From Pseudomonadota bacterium (lineage in GTDB: Bacteria; Pseudomonadota; Alphaproteobacteria; Rhizobiales; Rhizobiaceae), in NCBI GenBank assembly GCA_023451735.1, contig JAEXYH010000077.1, positions 1 to 31,594 on the forward strand: a DNA stretch of 31,594 bases, given 5' to 3'. The position numbers and the translations under genes were made by a program. Shown piece by piece: positions 8,973-16,425 of the stretch. The notes beneath the pieces were generated by a model that made no database searches, had not been told where the DNA came from, and saw only the letters and a program-made list of their open reading frames with translations. The first letter of the stretch is position 1, and each line of letters begins with the position of its first letter.

Positions 8973-10193
8973 TCACTCGAAGGGGCGGATGAGCAAAATG
9001 CGGCAGGGTTCTCCGGCGGGGATTTCCGGCGCATGGGGCTCTCTGACGATCAGGCCGTCGGCATGGGCGAAAATCTTCATCATCGACGAATCCTGCTTCG
9101 GATTGGCATCGGCGATCAGATTGCCCTGTTCGTCTCGCGTGACCTTCGCGCGAAGATAATCCTGCCGCTGGTCGTTGGCGGCAAGCGGCCTTGCCGTGAT
9201 GCCATGGACCTCGCGTCTGCGCTCCGGAAGACGGGCAAGAAGGCGCAGCAGCGGTTCGAGAAACAGCATGCCGGTGACCATGCTGGCGACTGGATTTCCC
9301 GGCAGGCCTAAAACATGCATGCCATCCAGAGAACCAACCATCAGCGGCTTTCCGGGGCGCATGGCGATGCGCCAGAAATCGAGCTCCATGCCCGACGCCT
9401 TAAGGGTCGCCTGCACCAGATCGTGGTCGCCGACGGAGGCGCCGCCGAGGGTGACGAGAATATCTGCACCTGCATCACGGGCACGTTTTATGGCAGCAGC
9501 GATGGCGTCCTGACGGTCCGGCGCTATGCCGAGATCGATAACCTCGCCGCCATTGTCGCGCACGAGAGCGGCGGCGCCGAACGTGTTCGAGGCAATGATC
9601 TGCGCCGGAGCAGGTGTGCCGCCCGGCTGGATCAGTTCGTCACCGGTTGCAAGGATCGCCACTTTCGGCTTGCGAAACACGGGAAGCGTCGGGTGGTTCA
9701 TTGCCGCTGCGACGGTCAGATGCGAGAAATCGATGACCGTGCCTGCCTTCAGCACCGTTTCCCCTTCCGCGAAATCCTGACCGCGCGGACGGATATGTCG
9801 CCCGGTGGTGACTTCGAATGTCGTGCGGATGCGGTTGTCACCGATCTTTTCGGCATCTTCCTGAATGAGGATCGTATCGGCGCCTTCCGGCACCGGGGCC
9901 CCGGTGAAGATGCGGACGGTCTCGCCGCGACCCGGAGTGCCCTCAAACGCGTGGCCGGCGGCGGCGCTGCCGATGACGGTCAGTTCGGAGCCGACCTGCG
10001 GCGCATCGGCCGCAGCCAGCGCATAACCGTCCATGGCGGAGGAGTTGAATGGCGGCTGGGTCAGCCTTGCCTGAATGTCTGAAGCGAGCACACGTGTAGC
10101 TGCCTCACCAAGCGGAACGGTTTCGCTTTCTGTGACCGGGCGAGCACGGTCGAGCAGGCGGGCCTTGGCGTCTGATACGGGCAAAAGCGCCAT
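8973..10193 (-). CDS. moeA: molybdopterin molybdotransferase MoeA
   Basis: Inserts molybdate into adenylylated molybdopterin, the last step of molybdenum cofactor synthesis. The protein has 406 residues, the family length. Landmarks: PPFNSSAMDGYAL at 47-59, the ATGDEL segment, LGGASVGDHD (the MoCF-type binding loop), RPGKPLMVG and GLPGNPVAS, then a C-terminal beta-barrel domain. The ribosome site GAGGAGA precedes the ATG, 19 bases after the moaC stop, so it is clearly in the ppiD-trpDC-moaC operon. No key motif is missing. Confidence 0.96.
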   Translation of the reverse strand: MALLPVSDAKARLLDRARPVTESETVPLGEAATRVLASDIQARLTQPPFNSSAMDGYALAAADAPQVGSELTVIGSAAAGHAFEGTPGRGETVRIFTGAPVPEGADTILIQEDAEKIGDNRIRTTFEVTTGRHIRPRGQDFAEGETVLKAGTVIDFSHLTVAAAMNHPTLPVFRKPKVAILATGDELIQPGGTPAPAQIIASNTFGAAALVRDNGGEVIDLGIAPDRQDAIAAAIKRARDAGADILVTLGGASVGDHDLVQATLKASGMELDFWRIAMRPGKPLMVGSLDGMHVLGLPGNPVASMVTGMLFLEPLLRLLARLPERRREVHGITARPLAANDQRQDYLRAKVTRDEQGNLIADANPKQDSSMMKIFAHADGLIVREPHAPEIPAGEPCRILLIRPFE

Positions 10194-10212
10194 GGCAAAA
10201 TCTCCTCAAGGC

Positions 10213-10698
10213 TCAGGCGTGATAGGTTCCGGACTTGCCGCCGGTCTTTTCCAGAAGCCTTATGCCGCCGATTTCCATCGCTTTGTCAGCGGCCTTGGCC
10301 ATGTCGTAGATGGTCAGACAGGTGACGGAGACGGCCGTCAGCGCCTCCATCTCCACGCCGGTCTTGCCGGTGAGTTTTGCGGTCGCGGTAACGCGCAGGC
10401 CGGGCAGGGTGTCGTCCTCGGTGATTTCTACCGAGACCTTGGTCAGCATCAGCGGATGGCAGAGCGGAATGAGGTCGGATGTCTTCTTGGCGGCCATGAT
10501 GCCGGCAAGACGCGCGGTGCCGATGACATCGCCCTTCTTGGCGTTGCCTTCGAGGATCAGCGCCAGTGTTTCCGGCAGCATGCGGACAAAACCTTCGGCG
10601 GTTGCCGAACGGCTCGTTTCAGTCTTGTCTCCGACATCGACCATAAGAGCCTCGCCGACCTGATCGATATGGGTGAGTGTGTTCGGTTGCTCGGCCAT
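10213..10698 (-). CDS. moaC: cyclic pyranopterin monophosphate synthase MoaC
   Basis: Acts with MoaA in the first step of molybdenum cofactor synthesis, turning the GTP-derived intermediate into cyclic pyranopterin monophosphate. It has 161 residues, the standard length. The conserved blocks KKTSDLIPLCHPL and MEALTAVSVTCLTIYDM, and a final Lys-rich GGKSGTY-type tail, are present. Its ATG overlaps the trpC stop codon (TGATG), implying translational coupling with trpC. A GTG one codon earlier in the same frame is less likely. Confidence 0.96.
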   Translation of the reverse strand: MAEQPNTLTHIDQVGEALMVDVGDKTETSRSATAEGFVRMLPETLALILEGNAKKGDVIGTARLAGIMAAKKTSDLIPLCHPLMLTKVSVEITEDDTLPGLRVTATAKLTGKTGVEMEALTAVSVTCLTIYDMAKAADKAMEIGGIRLLEKTGGKSGTYHA

Positions 10699-11516
10699 CA
10701 CTCGGCTGCCAGCGTGCCTGCTTGCCCGGTCAGAAGTGCCCGCGTCGCGGCTGCAACATCATCCTTGCGCATCAGGCTTTCGCCGACGAGGAAGGTGCTG
10801 ATATCGACTTGTTGCAGGCGCAGGCAGTCCTCGTGGGTGAAGATGCCGCTTTCTCCAACGAGCAGCCGATCTTCGCCGGTGACCATGGCGGAAAGACGCT
10901 CGCTGGTGGTGAGGCTGACCTCGAAGGTTCTCAGGTTGCGGTTGTTGACGCCGAGAAGCGGCGAGGGAAGTTTCAGCGCCCGCTCCATCTCGGCTTCGTC
11001 ATGCACTTCGATCAGGCTGTCCATGCCGAGTTCAGCAGCGGTCTCATGGAGCGCCAGTGCCTCGTCGTCGGAAAGCGAGGCCATGATGATGAGGATGCAG
11101 TCGGCCCCCCAGGCACGCGCTTCATAGACCTGGTAGGGCTCGAACATGAAATCCTTGCGCAAGGCCGGCAGCGCGCAGGCATTGCGGGCGGCGACGAGGA
11201 ATTCCGGTGCGCCCTGAAAACTCGGCTTGTCGGTCAGTACGGAGAGACAGGCGGCGCCGCCGGCCTCGTAGGCAGCTGCCAATGCCGGTGGATCGAAATC
11301 CGGGCGGATAAGGCCTTTGGACGGGCTTGCCTTCTTGATCTCGGCGATGAGGCCGAACTGGCCAGCCGTCTTTTTCGCCTGCAGCGCCTTCAGGAAACCG
11401 CGGGGGGCGGACTGATCGGCGGCGCGGGCCTTGATTTCTGCGAGCGGGACGGCGGCCTTGGCCGCTTCGATCTCGACGCGCTTATAGGCTTCGATTTTTT
11501 CAAGGATATCGGCCAT
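10698..11516 (-). CDS. trpC: indole-3-glycerol phosphate synthase
   Basis: Closes the indole ring of the tryptophan pathway, converting CdRP to indole-3-glycerol phosphate. The 272-residue TIM barrel is monofunctional, with no TrpF domain fused. Catalytic segments: EIKKASPSKG (59-68), LRKDF (119-123), LLGVNNRNL and LLVGESGIF. The start is the ATG four bases after the trpD stop, with GAGAAGGA inside the trpD end as ribosome site; the frame is open further upstream over trpD, which is only overlap. It links trpD and moaC in one operon. Confidence 0.97.
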   Translation of the reverse strand: MADILEKIEAYKRVEIEAAKAAVPLAEIKARAADQSAPRGFLKALQAKKTAGQFGLIAEIKKASPSKGLIRPDFDPPALAAAYEAGGAACLSVLTDKPSFQGAPEFLVAARNACALPALRKDFMFEPYQVYEARAWGADCILIIMASLSDDEALALHETAAELGMDSLIEVHDEAEMERALKLPSPLLGVNNRNLRTFEVSLTTSERLSAMVTGEDRLLVGESGIFTHEDCLRLQQVDISTFLVGESLMRKDDVAAATRALLTGQAGTLAAE

Positions 11517-11520
11517 GATC

Positions 11521-12537
11521 CTATTCCTTCTCGTTGGAGACCGCCACGAGCCGGTCGAGTGCTGCCGAGGCCTGCCCGCTCTCGAGCGCGGCGGTAGCAA
11601 GCTGCATGGCATCTTTCAACGTTTCCGCCTTGCCGGCAACAACGAGAGCGGCAGCGGCATTGCAGAGCGAGATATCGCGATAGGCATTTTTCGCGCCGCC
11701 GAGAACGGCACGAAGGGCTGCGGCATTGGCGATGCCGTCGCCGCCCTTGAGATCCGCAAGCGTTGCGGGCGCGACACCGAAATCGGCCGGCGACAGCTCG
11801 AATTCGCGGATCTTGCCGCCTTCCAGCGCCACGACTTGTGTCGTGCCCGTCGTGGTGATCTCGTCTAGACCCTGGCCGTGGACGACCCAGACGGTTTCGG
11901 ACCCCATTTCGCGCAGTGTCTCGGCGATCGGCATCAGCCATTGCGGGGAATAAACGCCAAGCAGCTGGCGTTTTGCGCCGGCGGGATTGGAGAGGGGCCC
12001 AAGCAGGTTGAAGATCGTCCGGGTGCCGAGTTCGACCCGGCTCGGGCCGACATGGCGCATGGCCGCATGGTGCATGGAGGCGAACATGAAGCCGATGCCG
12101 GCTTCGCGAATGCAGCGGGCGATCAGGTCAGGGCCGATCTCCAGATTGACGCCGAGCGCCGAGAGCGCATCGGCTGTGCCGGATTTCGAGCTGAGCGCGC
12201 GGTTACCGTGCTTGGCGACGGTCAGTCCCGCGCCCGCCGCGATGATCGAAGCAAGCGTGGAGATGTTATAGGTCCCGGCGCCATCGCCTCCGGTTCCGAC
12301 AATGTCTACGGCATCCGCAGGCGCTTCGACCCGCAGCATCTTGGCACGCATGGTCGAGACGGCGCCGGTCATTTCGGCAACCGTTTCGCCACGGACCCTG
12401 AGCGCCATCAGGAAGGCGCCGATCTGCGACGGCGTCGCTTCGCCCGACATGAGAATTCCAAACGCGTCGTGCGCCTCTTCGCGGGAAAGCGATTCGCCGG
12501 TGGCGACCTTGGCGAGGAATGGCTTCAAGTCAGGCAT
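11521..12537 (-). CDS. trpD: anthranilate phosphoribosyltransferase
   Basis: Transfers phosphoribose from PRPP to anthranilate (second step of tryptophan synthesis). It has 338 residues from the ATG at 12537, matching the family length and its usual xDLKPFLAK beginning. An in-frame ATG at 12546 would add MPK and lies nearer the GAGGCGG ribosome site, so it remains possible. The PRPP-binding GTGGDG (81-86) and the anthranilate/phosphate loop KHGNRALSSKSG (109-120) are intact. It lies 9-18 bases behind ppiD and four bases before trpC. As in other rhizobia, trpD and trpC are apart from trpE and trpFBA, which are not in this window. Confidence 0.96.
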   Translation of the reverse strand: MPDLKPFLAKVATGESLSREEAHDAFGILMSGEATPSQIGAFLMALRVRGETVAEMTGAVSTMRAKMLRVEAPADAVDIVGTGGDGAGTYNISTLASIIAAGAGLTVAKHGNRALSSKSGTADALSALGVNLEIGPDLIARCIREAGIGFMFASMHHAAMRHVGPSRVELGTRTIFNLLGPLSNPAGAKRQLLGVYSPQWLMPIAETLREMGSETVWVVHGQGLDEITTTGTTQVVALEGGKIREFELSPADFGVAPATLADLKGGDGIANAAALRAVLGGAKNAYRDISLCNAAAALVVAGKAETLKDAMQLATAALESGQASAALDRLVAVSNEKE

Positions 12538-12555
12538 TTTCGGCATCCGCCTCGA

Positions 12556-14445
12556 TTATTGAACTGTGGATGCAGACTGATCGAGGACAGTCTGGTTGAT
12601 CGATACGCCGTACCGTTCCTTCAGACTGTTGACCATCTGGTCGAGCATGTCGTCACCGGCGGATTCCGCCAGGCGCTGAAGCTGCGGATCGTTGGCAAGC
12701 TCGTCCGAGGGGGCCTGATCGACAGCCGTTACTTTCATCAGCATGCGGCTTTCGCGGTCTGCTGCAAGAGCGGTGCCGGTGGTGTCGACCGGACCGGAGA
12801 AGGCGGCAGTGATCGCTTCGGCACCGAAGATCGCGTCTTCCGCATTGCGGCGCAGACCGGTCTTGGTTTCCACCGCGATGCCGAGATCCTCGGCGATTGC
12901 AGCCAGCGTTTCGCCCTTGTCGAGTCGGGCCTTGAGTTCGGTAGCCTTGGCGGTCAGCGCTTCACTTTGCTGCTCGGCGGTCCAGTCGACTACGACCTTG
13001 TCTTTGACCTCGTCCAGGCTGCGCTCGCGTTCCGGAGTCACGTTCAGAACTTCGAACCAGATGTAGCCGACATTCCCGAGGTTGACGGGGATCGTGTCCT
13101 GGCCGGGTTCGGTGCGGAACACTTCGGCGATCAGGTTGTTGGCAGCCGGAAGGTTTGCGATCGGCTCTTCCTTCTCGTCCTGGCCCGATGCATCGGCCGT
13201 CACGGTGACGAGCTTGAGGTTCAGTTCCTTGGCCGCGTCTTCGAGGGTTGCGCCGCCGCCACGCAGGTCCTCGAAGCGATCGTGGGCGCTGGTCATTTCG
13301 CGCGAAGCAGCGGCAACCGCCAGCTGCTGGCGCAGCTCGTCCTTCACCTCGTCGAAGCTGCGGGTGCTTTCCGGGCGGATGTTGGAGACGCGCAGGATGA
13401 CGGAGCCGAACGTGCCCTTGATGACGGGCGTAGTGCCGCCGTTCGACGAAACCTTGAAGGCCGGTTCGGCCCAGGCCGGATCCGGAATGCTTTCCTTGGT
13501 GAAGTCGCCGAGGTGGACGTCGGTCGCGGTCTTGCCCTGATCCTTGATGATCTGGTCGAAGGTCGTCGTACCGTCGCGCAGCTGCGTGGCAGCAGCATCC
13601 GCCATTTCCTTGTTGGGGAAGGTCAGCTGCTCGATCGTGCGGGTTTCGTGCGTCTTGTAGCCGTCCTTGCGCTTGTCGTATTCGGCGCGCAGCTCCTCGT
13701 CGGTGATCGAGGATGCATCGGCGATGTCGCTCGGCTCAAGCTTCACATAGGCGAAGTTGCGGTATTCCGGTGCACGGTAGCGAGCCTTGTTGGCGTCGAA
13801 CCAGGTGGTCAGAACGTCATCGGCCGGTGCCTTGACCGGATCGATATTGGCGTTCGACAAAAGCAGATAATCGATCGTGCGGGCTTCGTCGCGATATTGC
13901 TTCAGCGCATCGAGCATGACCTGCGGCGGCTTGAAGCCGTCGGAGACAGCTTCCACGACCTGGCTGCGGACGGCGACCTTGCTGCGTTCGGCGATATAAT
14001 CGTTCTCCCTCAGGCCGGCATTGCGCAGGCGCGAGGAAAACAAATCGTGGTCGAACTGGCCGTTGGTGCCCTTGAATGCAGGATCTTCGGCGATCAGGTT
14101 TGCAAGGCGTTCTTCTGAAAGACCGAGATTCATGTCGTCGGAAAGCTGGTCGAGGGCGGCGCCTGCCGAAAGCTGGGTCAGAACCTCACGGTCGATACCG
14201 AAGGAGCGGGCCTGCTGAGCGGTCAGCTGTGTGCCGAACTGACGGCTGAGGTTGGCGATCTGGCGCTGATAGGCAAGCCGGAACTGCTCGGTGGAGATTT
14301 CCTGGTCGCCGACCGTCATCACGGTGTTCGCATTCGAAGCGATAAGCGACTGACTGCCGCCCCAGACGGCGAAAGAGGCAACCAGGAGCAGAAGCAGAGA
14401 CTTCGCGACCCAGGAGCGAGCGGCGTTTCTGAGAGAATCAAGCAT
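12556..14445 (-). CDS. ppiD: membrane-anchored peptidylprolyl isomerase of the PpiD/SurA-N family
   Basis: A periplasmic folding helper for exported outer-membrane and secreted proteins. The protein has 629 residues with one N-terminal membrane span (about 15-36, ahead of GGSQSLI), a SurA-N-like chaperone domain (about 40-190), a parvulin-type PPIase segment near 240-370, and a C-terminal repeat-like region with a second EVLNVTPER segment echoing the first RVSNIRPES. The parvulin domain looks degenerate, as in many PpiD proteins, so chaperone activity may matter more than isomerisation. The ribosome site is weak. It is the first gene of the operon leading into trpDC-moaC-moeA, and its leader can form a hairpin. 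The length and anchor fit PpiD better than SurA. Confidence 0.9.
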   Translation of the reverse strand: MLDSLRNAARSWVAKSLLLLLVASFAVWGGSQSLIASNANTVMTVGDQEISTEQFRLAYQRQIANLSRQFGTQLTAQQARSFGIDREVLTQLSAGAALDQLSDDMNLGLSEERLANLIAEDPAFKGTNGQFDHDLFSSRLRNAGLRENDYIAERSKVAVRSQVVEAVSDGFKPPQVMLDALKQYRDEARTIDYLLLSNANIDPVKAPADDVLTTWFDANKARYRAPEYRNFAYVKLEPSDIADASSITDEELRAEYDKRKDGYKTHETRTIEQLTFPNKEMADAAATQLRDGTTTFDQIIKDQGKTATDVHLGDFTKESIPDPAWAEPAFKVSSNGGTTPVIKGTFGSVILRVSNIRPESTRSFDEVKDELRQQLAVAAASREMTSAHDRFEDLRGGGATLEDAAKELNLKLVTVTADASGQDEKEEPIANLPAANNLIAEVFRTEPGQDTIPVNLGNVGYIWFEVLNVTPERERSLDEVKDKVVVDWTAEQQSEALTAKATELKARLDKGETLAAIAEDLGIAVETKTGLRRNAEDAIFGAEAITAAFSGPVDTTGTALAADRESRMLMKVTAVDQAPSDELANDPQLQRLAESAGDDMLDQMVNSLKERYGVSINQTVLDQSASTVQ

Positions 14446-14461
14446 CGATCAACATACCTAA

Positions 14462-14502
14462 AGACAGTCTGCCGCCCAGTTGTGGCGGATGAAGCACTGT
14501 CT
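14462..14502 (-). other. hairpin in the leader of the ppiD-trpDC operon
   Basis: An outer stem (AGACAGT 14462-14468 with ACTGTCT 14496-14502) encloses an inner stem (CCGCC 14472-14476 with GGCGG 14484-14488). It ends 17 bases before the ppiD ATG, so it is probably in the 5' leader of the transcript or is an operator. There is no T tract and no Trp-codon leader peptide. Confidence 0.5.
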
Positions 14503-14959
14503 CTAGAACAAACTTCGCCGGAATAGAAGGCACCGGCGATGAAAAGCGCGCGAGCGGCGGCACGGTCGATCTGTTCTTTTTGAAATCCGGTGCAGCGGAA
14601 GGATCCATGCGGGCAAGCCGGCATGGCGGGAGCGGGAATGGGGCAGGCAGTGGCATTCAAAGGGTGGTAGATATTTGGTCTGCCTGCCCCGGCCGTCTCA
14701 TCGAGTCTTTCGGGACATGTCAGTTCCCGTCTGACCCGATCTTTCGACCATCACCGGAGAACCGAGCCGAGACCCGTGGAGGAGGCCGGTTCGCGAACCC
14801 GGTTTCCCATCCGATGACGAGCCGATTGTCACGCATATTGCGGAGACGGGGATGAACGGGTGATTGCGCCGCGGCCAAGTGACCGCAGCGACATGCCTTT
14901 ATTTCTCGCAGGCGCCGGAATCATCCCCGCCCGGGTGCCGCCTTTGGTGCGGTCCCGCG
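14503..14959. other. 457-base stretch without a convincing gene
   Basis: Open frames on both strands are short, Arg/Ser/Pro-rich and lack ribosome sites at their starts. The stretch presumably holds the ppiD promoter on the minus strand. It also contains the long hairpin at 14640-14690 and a 12-base palindrome GGTTCGCGAACC at 14788-14799. I could not match it to 4.5S, 6S, tmRNA or RNase P RNA. Confidence 0.5.
14640..14690. other. 11-bp perfect GC-rich stem with 29-base loop, possible small RNA
   Basis: GGGGCAGGCAG (14640-14650) is the exact reverse complement of CTGCCTGCCCC (14680-14690). It lies in a non-coding gap. Neither side has a T tract, so it is not a plain terminator; it could be part of a structured RNA or a protein-binding palindrome. 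Confidence 0.5.
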
Positions 14960-15307
14960 TTATTTGGTGAAGATGAAGAAGGCGCCGAGTGCGATGAAGC
15001 CGAAGCCGATCGCCTGTTTCCAGTGGAACGATTCCCCCAGATAAAAGACGGAGAAGATCACGAATACCGAAAGCGTGATGATCTCCTGGATCGTCTTCAA
15101 CTGGGCGGCATTGAAATAACCGTAGCCGATACGGTTGGCCGGCACCTGGGCGCAATATTCGAAAAAGGCGATCGCCCAGCTCGCCAGAATGACGAGGTAG
15201 AGCGGCTTGTTCTCGAACTTCAGGTGGCCGTACCAGGCAAACGTCATGAAGACGTTGGAGAGAATGAGAAGGCCGATGGTCAGGACGGGTGTCAGGGAGA
15301 GGCTCAT
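14960..15307 (-). CDS. DMT/DUF486-family small integral membrane protein
   Basis: A 115-residue protein with four predicted membrane spans (about 6-23, 34-50, 66-86, 95-112). The features FMTFAWYGHLKF, the EYCAQVPANRIGYG segment and QLKTIQEIITL are typical of DUF486, a short relative of the drug/metabolite transporter superfamily that probably works as a dimer. No substrate is known. The ATG at 15307 gives the usual family length and N terminus; the frame is open to a TTG at 15355 without family similarity. No strong ribosome site is visible. It stands alone with non-coding DNA on both sides. Confidence 0.85.
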   Translation of the reverse strand: MSLSLTPVLTIGLLILSNVFMTFAWYGHLKFENKPLYLVILASWAIAFFEYCAQVPANRIGYGYFNAAQLKTIQEIITLSVFVIFSVFYLGESFHWKQAIGFGFIALGAFFIFTK

Positions 15308-15728
15308 TCGAGGGTGTCCGGCGATGTCAAAGGGAGGCGAATCAGGTCGCCACAAGCAGAAGATAGAGCGATGACGGTGAAAACGAGGCCGTGGAAGGTG
15401 TGAGGCGCATCTCTATTTCTGCCGGTCGACCGGGGGCGGCAGGTCCGCATTGTCGAGACATTCCTGGAACAGCTCAACGAGGAACTTTTACGCGTGGCGG
15501 AAGGCGACGGGATCACCGTCAAGGGCAGGCGGGGTAAACGTGCTCTTCGCAACCGCCCTCAACCGGGATCTCTTATTGGCGGATCAGGACGGAACGATTC
15601 TGGCGTTTCATTGTGTGAGGTGAATGCTGCAGGCTGACCATTGTCAATGGTCTTGCCGAAAGTGTCTCCGACCTGGCGGTCCTTTACCAGCGGCTGATAG
15701 CTCAAGAACATCCGCCGCCGGCCTTCGA
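15308..15728. other. 421-base stretch without an intact gene
   Basis: One plus-strand frame (about 15405-15635) reads protein-like, with an amphipathic stretch RQVRIVETFLEQLNEELL, but has no ATG, GTG or TTG start behind a ribosome site. A minus-strand frame over the same bases ends FQECLDNADLPPPVDRQK and is stopped just upstream. Either could be the remains of a gene; I cannot call one. A 17-bp palindrome (15636-15652, arms GACCATTG/CAATGGTC) also lies here. Confidence 0.4.
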
Positions 15729-15893
15729 TTAGTGCAGGGTTTCGGGAACGAATTCTTCGTCACCCATGATGCTGAGTGCCTGGAAAAGTGCCTCGACGAG
15801 GATATCCGTCAGGCCGTCCATGTCGTTTTCCTGCAGGAAGAGTGCGATCGACTGGTCGGAGGGCTGGCTCATATGGTCGAGTTCCTTAGACAT
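15729..15893 (-). CDS. 54-residue acidic protein of unknown function
   Basis: A short reading frame opening MSKELDHMSQ and ending in EEFVPETLH. I do not recognise the family. Support for it being real: a good ribosome site (AAAGGGA, six bases before the ATG), acidic soluble composition with a helix-like centre (DGLTDILVEALFQAL), and GC-rich third positions like its neighbours. It has no signal peptide or membrane span. It sits alone in a gene-poor stretch, divergent from the DUF6074 gene with 260 bases between, so it could share a regulatory region with it. Confidence 0.65.
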   Translation of the reverse strand: MSKELDHMSQPSDQSIALFLQENDMDGLTDILVEALFQALSIMGDEEFVPETLH

Positions 15894-16054
15894 TCATGTC
15901 CCTTTCGTTTGTCCTCATGACGGTGGGACAGAACTGCGTGCTTCGGCTTGCGCCGGGCTGATCACGGGCAGCGAAAAGGCGCCGCGGAACGAGGTATTAG
16001 GCTTAACGACATCCTAACATATTGTCCGAGAATGAGACGGCAAGATGTTGAATC

Positions 16055-16079
16055 GGAACCATAAGGTTTTTTACGGGTT
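16055..16079 (+). promoter_or_regulatory. possible EcfG/RpoE2-type stress promoter of the DUF6074 gene
   Basis: GGAAC (16055-16059), 16 bases, then GGTT (16076-16079). The general stress sigma factor of alphaproteobacteria recognises GGAAC, 16-17 bases, CGTT; here the first base of the -10 differs. It lies 99 bases before the start codon, further than in the three copies near 19.8-20.7 kb. Confidence 0.45.
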
Positions 16080-16153
16080 CACTTTTTGTGAAGGTCTAGC
16101 GGCCAAGGTGCCTTCATGTCCGGGCGATTCGGCCCACCGAGTATGGAGATGGC

Positions 16154-16408
16154 ATGACACTGCTGCAGTTCCCGGCCGACCGTCGTATGGCCGATGTGAG
16201 GCGATGCGCCGACGCTCTTCAGCGTCTTCATGGCGAAGAAGCAAACCGCTTCTGGCGTACGGAAATGGCACAGTTCGCCCAGGGGTTTCGGGCACAGGGT
16301 GTCGAAGACGACGAAATCCGTCATCAGGCCGCGTTGTTCATGCATGCCGTCCAGATGGAGCTTCAGGCTGCCTTTGCCGAAGACGAGCGCGACGCGTCGG
16401 CTTACTGA
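16154..16408 (+). CDS. DUF6074 family protein
   Basis: An 84-residue protein with the family's opening (LLQFPADRR), followed by a helical segment (ADVRRCADAL, about 12-24), a conserved FWRTEM block (32-37) and an Ala/Glu-rich C terminus. It is soluble and has no known function; the family is found mainly in Rhizobiales. The ribosome site GGAGATGG lies directly before the ATG. It converges on macB, and the hairpin at 16404-16425 covers both stop codons. A possible stress promoter lies upstream. Confidence 0.8.
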   Translation: MTLLQFPADRRMADVRRCADALQRLHGEEANRFWRTEMAQFAQGFRAQGVEDDEIRHQAALFMHAVQMELQAAFAEDERDASAY

Positions 16409-16425
16409 GTGATCGGCAGCTCAGT
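16404..16425. other. short hairpin between convergent DUF6074 and macB-type genes
   Basis: ACTGAG (16404-16409) pairs with CTCAGT (16420-16425), a 6-bp stem with a 10-base loop spanning the stop codon of one gene and touching that of the other. With no T tract it is only a weak terminator candidate. Confidence 0.35.

Noticed and set aside
8973..12546. Tryptophan attenuator before trpD
   Set aside because: Only nine bases separate ppiD and the first possible trpD start, leaving no room for a leader peptide or attenuator.
11878..14118. A 746-codon open frame on the plus strand
   Set aside because: It lies antisense to trpD and ppiD, which have clear family motifs. Long open antisense frames are expected in GC-rich DNA; the translation is Asp/Arg/Gly-rich without recognisable domains.
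14640..14690. Signal recognition particle 4.5S RNA
   Set aside because: The terminal stem looks similar, but the conserved GGAAGGAAGCA-type core is missing and the loop is too short.
14580..14855. A 91-codon plus-strand frame in the gap upstream of ppiD
   Set aside because: Gly/Arg/Ser-rich, no ribosome site, crosses the 11-bp stem-loop; not convincing as a gene.
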